This document shows, piece after piece, positions 42,665-54,009 of a stretch of DNA of 64,000 nucleotides. The first letter of the stretch is position 1, and each line of letters opens with the position of its first letter. Source of the stretch: Lasiosphaeris hirsuta (lineage: Eukaryota; Ascomycota; Sordariomycetes; Sordariales; Lasiosphaeriaceae); the NCBI GenBank assembly GCA_030549175.1, contig JAUKUA010000003.1, positions 62,001 to 126,000 of the forward strand, in the 5' to 3' direction. Position numbers and translations under genes: made by a program. The notes under the pieces are model-generated. The model had not been told where the DNA came from. It did not search any database and saw only the letters and a program-made list of their open reading frames with translations.

Positions 42665-45600
42665 TCATACTATTTGTATAACCTGGTCCGCTGTCCAGGC
42701 AATATCGCTACATGAGGAGACCACCCCGATTCGCCGATAAACCCCTGCATCATAACCTACCTTTCTCAGAAGCAGAGCTATGGTTTTCGTGAGTTTAAAC
42801 GCGTGGAAAGGTTCGGTCAGCTCCCTGATAACTTCAATCCGCGCTGCTGTGGCAGTGCCATCAGCATTATATTCCTTCGCCGTGACAAGAGCCTCCCCGC
42901 TGGCCGTCGGAGCCCGCTCGGCGAAGGATGCGTCCTCGTTCAGCTTGTAGTCCAGGTAAACCCGGGCTTTCGGGTCCTGTTGGCCCACAAGAGCCGCCCA
43001 CACCTGCCTCGGGGACACCCCCTGGTTGCCATCCTGCTTATCCTCTGGAAGCTCTTGCGCAACAAGTTGCAGCCGAATTGGCGCCAGAGAGCCAGAGACG
43101 ACGAGGTAGGGCCGAGCTAGCGGCGAGACAAAGTCGCCGTCCAAACCCGGCCACGACGTGCATTGCACGGCAACGACTTGGAACTCGGAAGGGGATGCGG
43201 CCTGACCGGCTACCCCTGCCTCCGCATCCACGGCCAGCCTCATGCCGTCGCCGTCGTACATGGGCCGCCTTGCCGCCATCCACGACCACGACGGCACGAC
43301 AGCATCCTCCCCTTCGCTTTTGCCGCACGCCGTTCGAGCCGGGAGCAAGGCCCTAGGCTCGCACTCCCTCCACGCCAAATCAAGATGCAGCGCCTCCTCC
43401 CGAAGACCCGCTAGGTATTCCGCGCGCTGCCCCGCCTGCGCCTGCATTCTCTGTCGCAGGATGGCGGTGACGCTCTGAGGTGCCGACGTTGGCACCGTAA
43501 CAGCGGTGGCGGCACGTTGGCCACCACTACCACCGCCACACTCGCACGAGACGTGGCTGACACCGCACTCCCAGTGCAGCTCCGTGTCGGCAAAGCAGAC
43601 GATCCGTGGGGACAAGATGGCGGCTTGGAACGTTGAGATGCTGCCATCGCCATGGGGACCTCCGTCGCAGCGACGGCGGTGGTGGTGATGGTTGTGGTGG
43701 TAATGGTGGTGCTGGGGGGCGCGGCGGACATGCACGGGACTGCATGGTGGGAGTGGCTCGGTGGCGGCGTCGCATGACCGAGCGGCTTGGTTGCGGGCGA
43801 GATTGGCATCCGGGTAGGATTTGTGGGCTCTGTTGTGGCTTATCGGCGATATGAGACCGCTGCTGCTGCTGGTGGTGGTGGTGGCAGTGTCGCTGCAAGC
43901 TGAGCCCGCGAGGAACGTAAGCTGCGCGTGTCGGTAGATATCGGGTCGGCGGCAATGCTCGCGGCGGCGATCGCCGTCGTTGTCCTGGAGCACGCACAGC
44001 ACGTCAGCCCAGAGGTATCGTATGCCGAGTCTCCTCGCCAGCCTGATGGCATCTCTGTACGGGGTGGGGAGGGTGTCAAAGTCGACGCCTTCCTTCTGGA
44101 GATGCTCCACGTTGGCGCGGGTGGCCCCGAACTGGCGTGCTTGCTCGGGGTTCTGGTCGATGTCGAGTATTGCGTACGCCGTCTCCCCACTCATTCCGGC
44201 TGTGAGGCGAAGGTGCACCGGGAGCGATCGTGCTGGGTTTATTAGGGCTCCCTGCTCGCCAAGGTCTAAAAGCCTGGTCGGGGCTAGGTGTGCCGAGAGG
44301 GCGGGCCCGCAATCTTTGTGAATAAGTTTGCAGAGCCAGAGCTGAACTTCGATCCAGCTGGCTGTGGCGCTGAGTTTTGTGATGGCGGCCGCGTGGGGCC
44401 GCAGCGGAATACCTCTCCATGGCGCTGGTCATATTAACATTAACGGATCGTCTTGTACAGACCGACGAACCCCATTCTCCCCGGGGGGTGGAGAAGGGGA
44501 AAAAAGAGGGAAGATGGAGAAGAATAAAAAAGGGATAAATTGGCGTACGGATTAAATGCATCTCCTCATAAACCCTGTACAGTTCGTAGGTAGCTGAACG
44601 ACGCCCGCCGGCATCAACTAGTCGGAGGTATGTCTGCCCCCCTTCACCGCGGCCATCGTCGTATTGCAGCTCCACACCCATCACACCCTGGGCATCGCCC
44701 CTGGCATGGCAGGCGATCCGGTAGAGCATCTTACATGAGGAGCACCGCCTAGCCGATTTCTGCACCGCATCGAGCAGCATTGTCCACCGTACTAAGCCGC
44801 TGTCTCTCGCGGAGGATATATCTGGCTCGCTGTGGCACAATGAACATCCACATTTCCTGCAGACCTCGTCTCTGCCACCGCCGCCTGACGTATCTTTCTC
44901 GTGGCTGACCACGTGAAGCTTGCCAATTATGCCAGTAGAGCTCTCGGTCGGCAGCGGGCGCGTAGGTATCGTGGCCTCGGCCTCCTTAGCCTTTTCCCTT
45001 GCGGCTGTCTCCGGTGATTTGGCCGGCAGCTCGTCGCGAGGCTGGTCGGTGGTGGGAGGGGCGGCATCGGGATGCTCCGGGTGCGCCGACCCAAACACCT
45101 CCCCGAGCAACTTTGGCCTTAGCACCCTTCGCAGCCGCTCTGGATTTTGTTGTTGGTGTTGTGCAACCATCCACATCTCTCTCCTCGCCCGCAGATCCTC
45201 CGGGCCCTGGTACAAGCTGGCTCTTCCTTCAAATTCGTCTTCCCTCAGTGGGGATCCGGCAAGAACGCGCCCCATATCCGTTCTCCTGACGTCTTGGTTG
45301 TCTCTGCGGATGTTCTCCAACAAAACCTTGAGAAAGGGCAGCGGGGTGGTGGTGGAAAAGGGGCCCTCTCGCTCGTCGTTCTCCTCCTCGCCAAGGGGAC
45401 AGGCCGGGCCTTGCGCGGCTGGCATCACCCTGCAAGGAAGCCCAAGGAAATTGCAGAGCCAGACATAGTGGGCGTGGGAGCGGAGATAAAGCTGTCCGGC
45501 AAAGAGGTTGAGGATGCGCAGCTCCCTCGTCGGCGCTGCCCAACCGCGGGGAAGCGCCGGAACAACAAAGTGCGTAAGATCTTCAGAAGGGCGGAATGCG

Positions 45601-46646
45601 AGGCTGGGCCGCGTGGCGTACATGTGCAAGCGTACGGCAGCGCTCTGCGCAATGGTGGGAAGCAGCTCGTTGACTTCCCAGGGGCTTAGTATTACCATGG
45701 CCATCTCGCTAGCAGATCCCCCGGCCGTCATGACCCACTGCACCGGGCGGTGGTACTGGTCTGTCAACGACCCGGGAGTGGTGGTTACCCCCTGGGCAAA
45801 TTCGGCCGTGACGAGAAGCTCTTTTGGAAACGTGGAAGGGTCTAGCAAAGTGGCTGCGCTGGTGGAGCGGAGGCTCTCGAAGGCGGGCATAAAGGCGGTG
45901 GAATCCCGACGCAAATCTCCCGACCGGGCGAATCTGACCAGGTCGCAATGAAGCAATGGGGCGCAAGCCGTCCGCGGCGGCGGGCGTTCCACGCTGCATT
46001 GGTTCTCGGTCTCCGGCGCGAGCTCCCTCTCCTGTTCCTGCTCTCCGTTGGGCTCGGCCGATCCTAGAGCCAGCAGACCAAAGTCGCTGCACTTGCCCTG
46101 TATTGCCCTCAGCTCGGCCGTGCGGGACCTGAGCTTGCGCGCGTGGTCGTCTATGACTAGGTTGCTGGCTACGTCTTGGTCGGCCGGGCTGTAGCGTCGG
46201 GCCAGGGGTTGGGCTTCGTCCTCGAGAAAGGCCTCGGCCACGTACTTCGAAACCCGGCTGCGCACGTTGAACGTGTCCCATGTCGCCCGGTGGTACTGGT
46301 AGCGAATCCCTTGGGCGACGTAAAGCTTAAGGAGCTTTTCGCTCTCCCGCCACGTCTCCACTATCGACCACCTCAAGACGTCCATGACCCCAAGGCTCCT
46401 CTCTTTGCCTTTATCTCGCTGGCCCCTCCGCGATAGCGTGGTAATCTCCCGCTGGATCTCGTCGGGGACAAGAAAGGTAACCGATTGCCCTCGGCCAAGT
46501 TTCCTCATTCTCATGCAAGCTGTACCGTGGTTCACGCGCACGGGGCGTCAGCGGAAGAGTGCATTGTCTGAGGTGGCGCACACACGCACACACACACACA
46601 CAGAGAGAGAGAGAGAAGAGAGAAGAGAGAGAGAGAGAGAGAGAGA

Positions 46647-46686
<40 letters not shown>

Positions 46687-49600
46687 CTCACCTTGAACGA
46701 GTTTGTCCTTGGGCAGGCGCGGCCCTAGAGTGACGGCGGCGCGATAATGGTCCGGGAGTCGAAGGTCGGTGCCCCGTGTGTGGGCTTCGTCGAGGTAGAC
46801 GAGACACGACTGCATATTGAGAGCGTATGGCGAGGACAGAAAGGGCTCATGGCGCCCCGCCTTCGTCACTACCACTAATTCCTCGTCGTCGCCAAAGGTG
46901 ACGACGGCCTCGGCATCCCTGTCGCTGGTGCGGTCTAGCCAGAGGCGGGCCACTTCAAGGTTGCTGTGCTCGAGGATTTGGGCGCCGACGTCGAGGATAA
47001 CCTGGATTCGGGGCGTGGCGTTGGCAACAAAGTGCAGAATCGACTCGGCTACCGATGCGTCCCTGTGGTGCCCCGGACCACTGTCTTCGACTCGCTGAAC
47101 CGTATTCTCGGGCCGCAAGAGGCTGTTGAGCACCGAAGCGTTGACGTGCGGCTGCGTGTTCTCGGCGCGGAGGGATACGGGCAACACATGCTTGGTGTCG
47201 TTCGTTCCGCTAAAGCCCGCCGTGGCGGCGTCAGTGAGGTTCCATGACGATGCCGAGAGCTTGTGGGGGAACTCTCGCATCTCCCGCGGGAACACGATGT
47301 TGGAGAGATAGTAGTCGATGACCGGCTTGGCGTGTCTCAGGAGGCAGAAGAGCTCCTCGATGCACGCGCGCCGGTCGCTGAGGTTGACGGCGGGTAGGTG
47401 CCTCAGCGGCGAGGGAATCCGCGGGTCGGCCTGGACCCAAAGGCCGTACTCAAAGTTCCCTTGGTCGGCCTTCCGTAGATGGTCAAAAGTGGCGAATAGC
47501 TCGTCGTCTGCGAGTCCCTGGTTGTAGTAGCTGAGGCAGGTCAAGAGCACTACCACGTCGGGGTGGCTGAACTCGGACCGCGCCGACGGCAAGTCCTTTG
47601 CGCGGAAAGGCACGGCGAGCTTCGTCGCAGGCGTTCGAGTTGGATCTACGCCGTACTCAACCCGCCACCGCTTCTGCAGCGCGAAGGCGAGAATCCCATG
47701 GCCAAGCAAGCCCCTGAGCAGGAGGACGTGGGGCCTGTTGTTCTTGGTCATGAAGCTGGTCTCCATCTCAGCAATTGCCGCCGCGGGAGGATGCTTCTGG
47801 TTGATGTACGCTGCAAAAGACCGCACAAGAGATTCGCTCGTGTGGAGAGCCGCGGTGGACACGCCCTCGACCCCCAGGCTGATCTCCTCGATGACCGTGT
47901 CCCAAAACGCGGGCGATGCCATGGCGTCTCGCACACTTTTGGGAGGAGGGAATGCTGTGATGCTGTGCCCGCCCGGTGCACTTCTCTGTCGCGGGCTACC
48001 TTCTCTCAGCGCCCAGCGTCGTGCTTGCCTCCCCACAATGGACAAGACATCTTGGGTTGTCTGCCACCTGCCCCGACCGAGTTCTAGTGGCCGTTGGAGG
48101 CTCATAGCGTACGTCAGCTCGTAGCGAGGGATGAAGACCTCGTCTGCTTCATCGACAACGTCCCGGCATCTTTCCTGCAGGCCACGAACCCCGCTAATAA
48201 TAGTGTTGCCCATGTCGAGCCTACCGGAGATAATGCTCTCGATCCCGAGGAGCGTCAATGACAGGACATGGTCCAGCTGGAGGAGCAGCACTCCGCCGTT
48301 GTTTAGGCACTCCTGGTAGAGGGACATGGCTGCCGAGGCCTCGTTGTTACCGAACCGGAGCTGGCGGGAGACAGGGATTGAGTAGATCCGGCGGTCCAGT
48401 AGCCCGCCGAGTGTCCTCTGGAGCACGTGCTTCATCTGCTTGAACTGCGGCTTGGTGACGATCACACGGACGAGCTGATTGCCGTCCGCCAGTGCCGCCG
48501 CGACGATGGGGATGATGACCGAAGACTTTCCTTCGCCCATGTTCAGCTGCATCACGGCTCCCGTGGTACCTGTCAATGGCGCCCGACGCATCATTCCGGC
48601 AATCCTCTCCTGCTCCGGCCTGATGAGAATGCCGTTCTCAACCTCGACGAGCAACGATTCGGGGTATTCCATCGGGTCCCAACCCGATCTTCCATGCCCG
48701 GTGTTCTGGAGTTCGCCCACAAGTTCGGCCGTGCTTGTGACGACGTTATCGACTGCTCGAACCAGCCGATGGGCTCGCTGGAGCTGCACCAGCGTGAGGG
48801 TAAATCTGACGACGCAGTGCCTCCAAGGCTCCGGGAGCCCAGCCCAGCAGCGTCTAGACAGCTGCTGCAAAAGCAGGATGGGCGTCACCGTCGGCCGCGC
48901 CAGGGCAAGCGTCTTTTCTCGGCCGGGGGCCACGATGCAGCCCTGCTTCAGCGCCGAGGCAATTGCTTCCAGCGTCTCTTCGACTTGCTGCTGGTAGGCG
49001 TCACGGTATGCAACAAGCTCTACCTTGAGGCTTGCAATTCTCTCGGCCGGCAAAACGAAACAGGGGCAGCTCTCTTGCTCCTCCCGGAGGCTCGCGAGGC
49101 TTTCCTGAAGCTCTTCCACGTATCTCTCCTGGTGGCGCTTGCCTGGCTCGCAGTCCGTTCTCAATCTCGCCAGCAGCTCCTGCATTTGCGGCTGTACAGC
49201 GCCTTGATCTTGGTGGTTTCCTACCTCGACCAAGAACTCGTCAAACGTTCGAGGCTCGGGGCACATTACGGCCGGCGTCGGCGAACGAGAGAACAGATCT
49301 TGCAGGCTTATGAAGCCCTCCCTTTGAGATTTAGGCCGGATTATCAACTCCCTGAAAGCGGCGGGGGCGGCAGCGGCGGCGGGAACCCCAACCTCGGCGA
49401 TGGCTGCCTTGCGAATGGCATCCTTCAGATAGGCGACGTAACGCGTGTTAGCAAAGGACGACTGAAGTAGCGGCTGCACTCGGTTCAAGGCCTTGGAAAG
49501 CGGTATATAGCCAACGTATGAGAATTCTGCCGCGGTGGGGATGGCGGGTAAGCGCTGACCCAGAGCTTGGTTAGCCAGCCAGTCGGTGAGCAAATCGACT

Positions 49601-52600
49601 GCCTCGAGCCGACGGAACTCGTTATCTCCCTTGCCTCTGCACCTGCTCCCGCCCTCCTCGCTGGACAGCTCGTCCACTAGTCTCCATAGCTTTGCCTTGT
49701 TTACGGAGGCGCCGTCTGTAAAGTCGAGCTCAAGCTCCGGGACGGGAACCCTAATCTTGCGGACCGACGGTATCGTGACAAAGGCGAGCATAACTTGTAT
49801 GATCTGCGGATCCGCCGACTTTGCAAAGTTCAGTGCGGCAAAGAGCATGATGATCTCGAGCCGCTCCCCAGGCGTAGCCTTTTCCAGGTTTGTGCTGCGG
49901 AGCCATGCCAGCGTGGGAGCCCATCTGTATCTCAGGGCCACGGGAGGAGGCTCTAGCAATTGTGTCGTGAAGCCTCTGATGAACTCAGGACGGCGTTCTG
50001 GTTCCGCGTCTTGGTTCAGTTTATGCGTGCCGATAGCGGCTGTCACAACGTTTACCGAAGGAGCAGGAGGGCCTGTGTTTGCTATGCCCTGCAGCGAATT
50101 GGTTTTCGTCGCACAACCTAGAGCCAGGGTAATCGCATTGAGTGCCTCAGCTGGATGCGGGATAGCACTGGCAAGCATGGGCCGATACCGAGTCCAATTC
50201 TCGAGGACATGTGTGTCGCAAATTACTCTCCCTTCTGCTGATGACCCTTTGGCCGGTTGCCTGCCCTCATATTGCGTATCATAGCAAGTTGTGAACTCGC
50301 CGACATCTGGATCCCACCCGCGCAGCGCCACCGATCGATTGCGCGCACGAAGGAGTCTGTCTTGATCCAGCGTCACCAGCGCCGAGCGGAGCAGCGATGC
50401 AAGATTGGATTCATTGCGATCCTGCGGGTAGAACATGGTACATCGTCCAACACACTTAGCGATATCCTGAGCGTGCAGAGAGAAAGCCTCGTGCTGTGCC
50501 AGCGACGAAATAACGCCCCAATCCACCGACTGGCGTCCTCTCCGTGGGCTGAGGCTGGCAACCCGGGCCAACATGTCTCTCCCGTCCTCGTCCAGCCTGT
50601 CGACTGACGCCACAGCGCCGGACCGCAGGATTCGCAGGGCCTCCTGGGTGCCGGTCCGGCCTGTGAATGGGTCTGGGAGACAGTGAGAGGTAACAGCATG
50701 CAAGTAGCACAGCAGGAGCTTGCTTCTCAGGATGCCGTTGTCTCGGAGTTGCCTAGTGATGGAGTCTACGTGGAACAAGTCGTGCCGGATGTGCTTCTTC
50801 TCGGCGCCGGTCGCTACCCATGAAGATGCGTGCCCCATCTTATCCTTGACGAACACGACGATGCCGTCCGGGACGAGAAGTACCCGGGATCCAAGCCTTT
50901 CGGACCGCATCATGAGCTTGCTTCCAAGTCCCAGGAGCGTCCCACAGTACTGATCGCCATCGACAACGTAGCCCCGGTATTGGTTTGAGGTAATCTCTGT
51001 CTCTCCCTGACGTAAGCTGAACGTGGTACGGAACCGCGGCAAGCCTATCTGCAACACTGGGTGGCCTTGCCCGTCCACAGCAACGGCATAGTGGATGAAA
51101 CTTGGACGCTCGATCGGCCGGAATATTTTTGACAGCAAAAACGCTGTGCGGCTGTGGATGTCGATGCCATAAGCCGTCCCATTCTTTTCTAGACGACATG
51201 AAGTATAACCCTCACCCCCGCCTTTGGCCACCAGCTGGAGAATAAAGCCGTCATATCGTGTCTTGCCGCCCAGGGGCTCCCAAGCCTTGTCTAGCGGCCG
51301 GAACTCGATTCCGCTCTCCCCTTCCACTAGCCAGTGCACATACTCAGACACAAGCAGTGGGGGGAAATCACCCTGCAACACACTGCGCGGAATGAGTTGA
51401 TACGCTTGGCCGGACCGCTCGGAGCGGATGATCAGCTCATTGTTCACCATCCCGAAGCGCACCGTGCCGTGTCCAAAATGGGGCATGGCTGCCTCAAACC
51501 TCATCCCGCTAGTGAAACAGGGCACGACGGTGATGAGCCGTTTTCCAAAGAGCGTTCCGTAGGTGCTGTTGATGTATTCATGCGGAAGCGTCGACAAAGG
51601 TGCCCCGTTGAGCAGAAAATCTCCAGTGAGGAGATTGTACTGAAACTCAAATTCGCCGGATGCACTGCACAACAGGTGCCGAAAGCCGGGCCCTCGCACT
51701 GTCCACGGCGTCTTGGATCTGACGTAGCCCGTCCAGACTTTGGTCTTGATGGCGATGTCAAGACCAGTATCGCGGTTAGGCTCGTCAATGATTCGGGCCC
51801 GGAGGGCGCCCTCTGTTTCATATGAGAGTCTTCGCCAGCGGTTAAGGAGCAAGTCCAGCACCGCATCGCTTTCTGGGAGTTTGTGTGTCCGAGAGTCGGA
51901 CGACGGCGGCCGGATGTGTGAGAGCTCGGAGATAAAGATGGATGACATGATGAGGAGGGTCACTTCTTCCTCATTTTCGAGCATCTCGCCAAGGGCCTGC
52001 GGCCCCACGTCGAATGTTCCGTGGCAAATCAGCGACATTTCCAGAGCCTGGTGGCTGATGCTTCGTCGGTCCTCCCCCGAGTCGGCGGCCATGGCTATTC
52101 TGCGGCGAAGCTCCTCCGATGCCGTTGCCGACCGGCGACGGACTGACGCGAGAAACGCAAGACAATGATTTCGCACCATCTCGCTGCCCGTAGCGGAGAG
52201 AAGACGGGTGCCGAGGCTGAGGTAGGTGCACCACGAGGTCGTATTGCCCCAGGCTTCGCGGATCTTGTTGAACGCGTCTTCCAGGGCATCGATCAAGGCA
52301 ATCCCGAAAGCCTCCTCGCCTAGAATTTCATGGGAACTCCGAAGTAGCCCGTCACCGTCCGTACGTGGCCCCACTTCGTTCGCCGCTTGTAGCACCAGGA
52401 ACAAGGTGCTCGTCTTGCCGAAATCCAGCGTGGGCGTTATAAGCTGGGACAGAATATTTAGCCACTGCAGCCTTACCCCGGCCCTCAGGTTGCCGAACGC
52501 CTTGAACTCGTCGAGCGACATGCTTGTCGGGCATTCGCTCAGGTTGGCCATGACATCGTTCAAGGAGTGCGACATTCCCAGGGCATAGGCTCTCAGAGGC

Positions 52601-53628
52601 TCCGGGAGGGTCGCGGGTAGGTATGAGAAGGCCATCGGTCGCTTGATTCCCTCAATAACCGCCATGAGCGGCATGGGGGACACGGTGTCGTATAGACCAT
52701 ACGTATACTCGTGTGGAATACAAATGTTCGCTTCGGTGGCTGTGGAGATGGGTTGGTTCTCGCCGGTGGAAGGTTTCGATAGATTGGAGGCCAGCCGGTA
52801 CCGCCACCTCACATTTTCCGTCTCCCCTAGATGTGCTTGGATGGTGGGATGGGAAATCAGGTAGTAGAGTGTTGAGTACGTTGGGAATACGCGTGCGCCC
52901 AGGGACACTAGAATGCTGAGGGTTGCGTCTCTCCACCTTGCAATGACTTCGGGAATCTTCAGCTCGAAAACAAGAGTCTTGGCATGCGCATCGCTGTCCG
53001 GGAGCGGCTCCCGGAAGATGTTGATGTGCAGCGAAGAGGCCTCTTTGTGAACTATGCATTTAGGACAGCCCCAAGCCCGATCCCGGGGATGGCGACATGG
53101 CGGTGCGAAGTCGTAGTCTCGCATGAGCCGAACGTACTGCGCTTTCTTGTCTCTGAATTCGGTTTGCTTGGCAGCTTTCGTTTCGCCTGCACGGCTTTTG
53201 ATGTCTGCAAGCACCGCTTCGAGTTCTTCATTCTCATCAAAGTAACGAACTGCAAACGAAGTCTGGAGAACGCTGCTCTCGGGGTCCAAGTGCCAGGCCG
53301 GAGCCAAATAGGCGTCAGCCCTCCGGTTGCTGAGATAATTCTCGATACCAGCGAGGCGCCTGAGGTCCTCTCGCCTGGGCAAGACGAGGAAGTCGAGTGC
53401 GCCTGACGGAAAACCCGTGTCGTACTCGAGTAATGTCGGATAGAAATACGTGGCATACCTGTCGCACGCCACCCACATCTCCATTATTGTCAACACCATG
53501 CTGGAGAGCAGCTCTGGGCTTTCGGCGTATACATTCTTGGCGGTCGAGTGATAAGAGGATATCGCCTCGGTAAGAACTAGGAAACGCCCTTTGTGAGTGG
53601 CATGATGCAATGAGCTGTGCTTCTCCAT
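42665..53628 (-). CDS. Giant DUF3638/DUF3645 ATPase (N-terminus missing) fused to a degenerate HET domain, about 3,555 aa
   Basis: Exons 53628-46692, 46519-44549 and 44424-42665 join in phase (10,668 nt). The first exon (2,312 codons) carries the family's core: SMVLTIMEMWVACDR near the start, P-loop QLNMGEGKSSVIIP at about 1695, VVDEADEVF at about 1824, and YLDEAHTRGTDLRLP at about 2283. Over the intron the protein continues QACMRMRKLGRGQS. These motifs are arranged like the ATP-binding and later motifs of SecA/DEAD-type ATPases. The third exon has a HET region (LPTPYRDAIRLARRLGIRYLWADVLCV, in two halves) in which the SHCWG motif is not recognisable, interrupted by a His-rich insert. The sequence before the ATPase core that normally opens this family (HVFLPPKLPQ-type) is absent here and present instead on the opposite strand from 54010. 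Exon 3's acceptor (124-nt intron) is less certain than the rest. Likely a recognition or incompatibility protein, by inference. Confidence 0.8.
46579..46683. repeat. CA/GA microsatellite within an intron of the giant gene
   Basis: On the plus strand a (CA)n run passes into (GA)n with AAG interruptions, about 105 bases. It fills most of the 172-nt intron 46520-46691. Confidence 0.9.
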
Positions 53629-54009
53629 TGTGTGAACCCAAAAGTGCTACTTGGGCAGGTGCGAGCAGGCAAAAACATGTAGAAACCCAATTTCTAAAAT
53701 CTGTGACAGCTTGATTCTTCAGCCGCAGTGAGTCACGCTGCAAATAGCTTAGCGTTGCGCGCCTTCTTGGCGCGCGGGTCGTCCAATTACACGACTTTAA
53801 ATTCAAGAACGTGGGATTGATAACGACGAGACTGGGGAGCATCAGGCCACCGAGAAAGTCGCCCCGCATTCTCTATTAGCAGCCTGTGGGTTGCTATCAG
53901 ACCTGTCGCCAGTTCTGTGCCGCGCCTTGCTCGCATTTTCTCTTTGAGAGCTCTTCAGCTCAACCAAATAAGTTCTTTTCTCGACTCTGAGATACAAAAG
54001 CATCTAGAC
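53629..54009. promoter_or_regulatory. Bidirectional promoter between the two HET fusion genes
   Basis: 381 bases separate the start codons of the divergent genes. No specific elements can be assigned. It includes the junction at which the DUF3638 protein appears to have been divided. Confidence 0.5.

Noticed and set aside
48427..49470. Plus-strand 347-codon frame opposite the giant ATPase gene
   Set aside because: Antisense shadow of a confident coding exon with conserved motifs.
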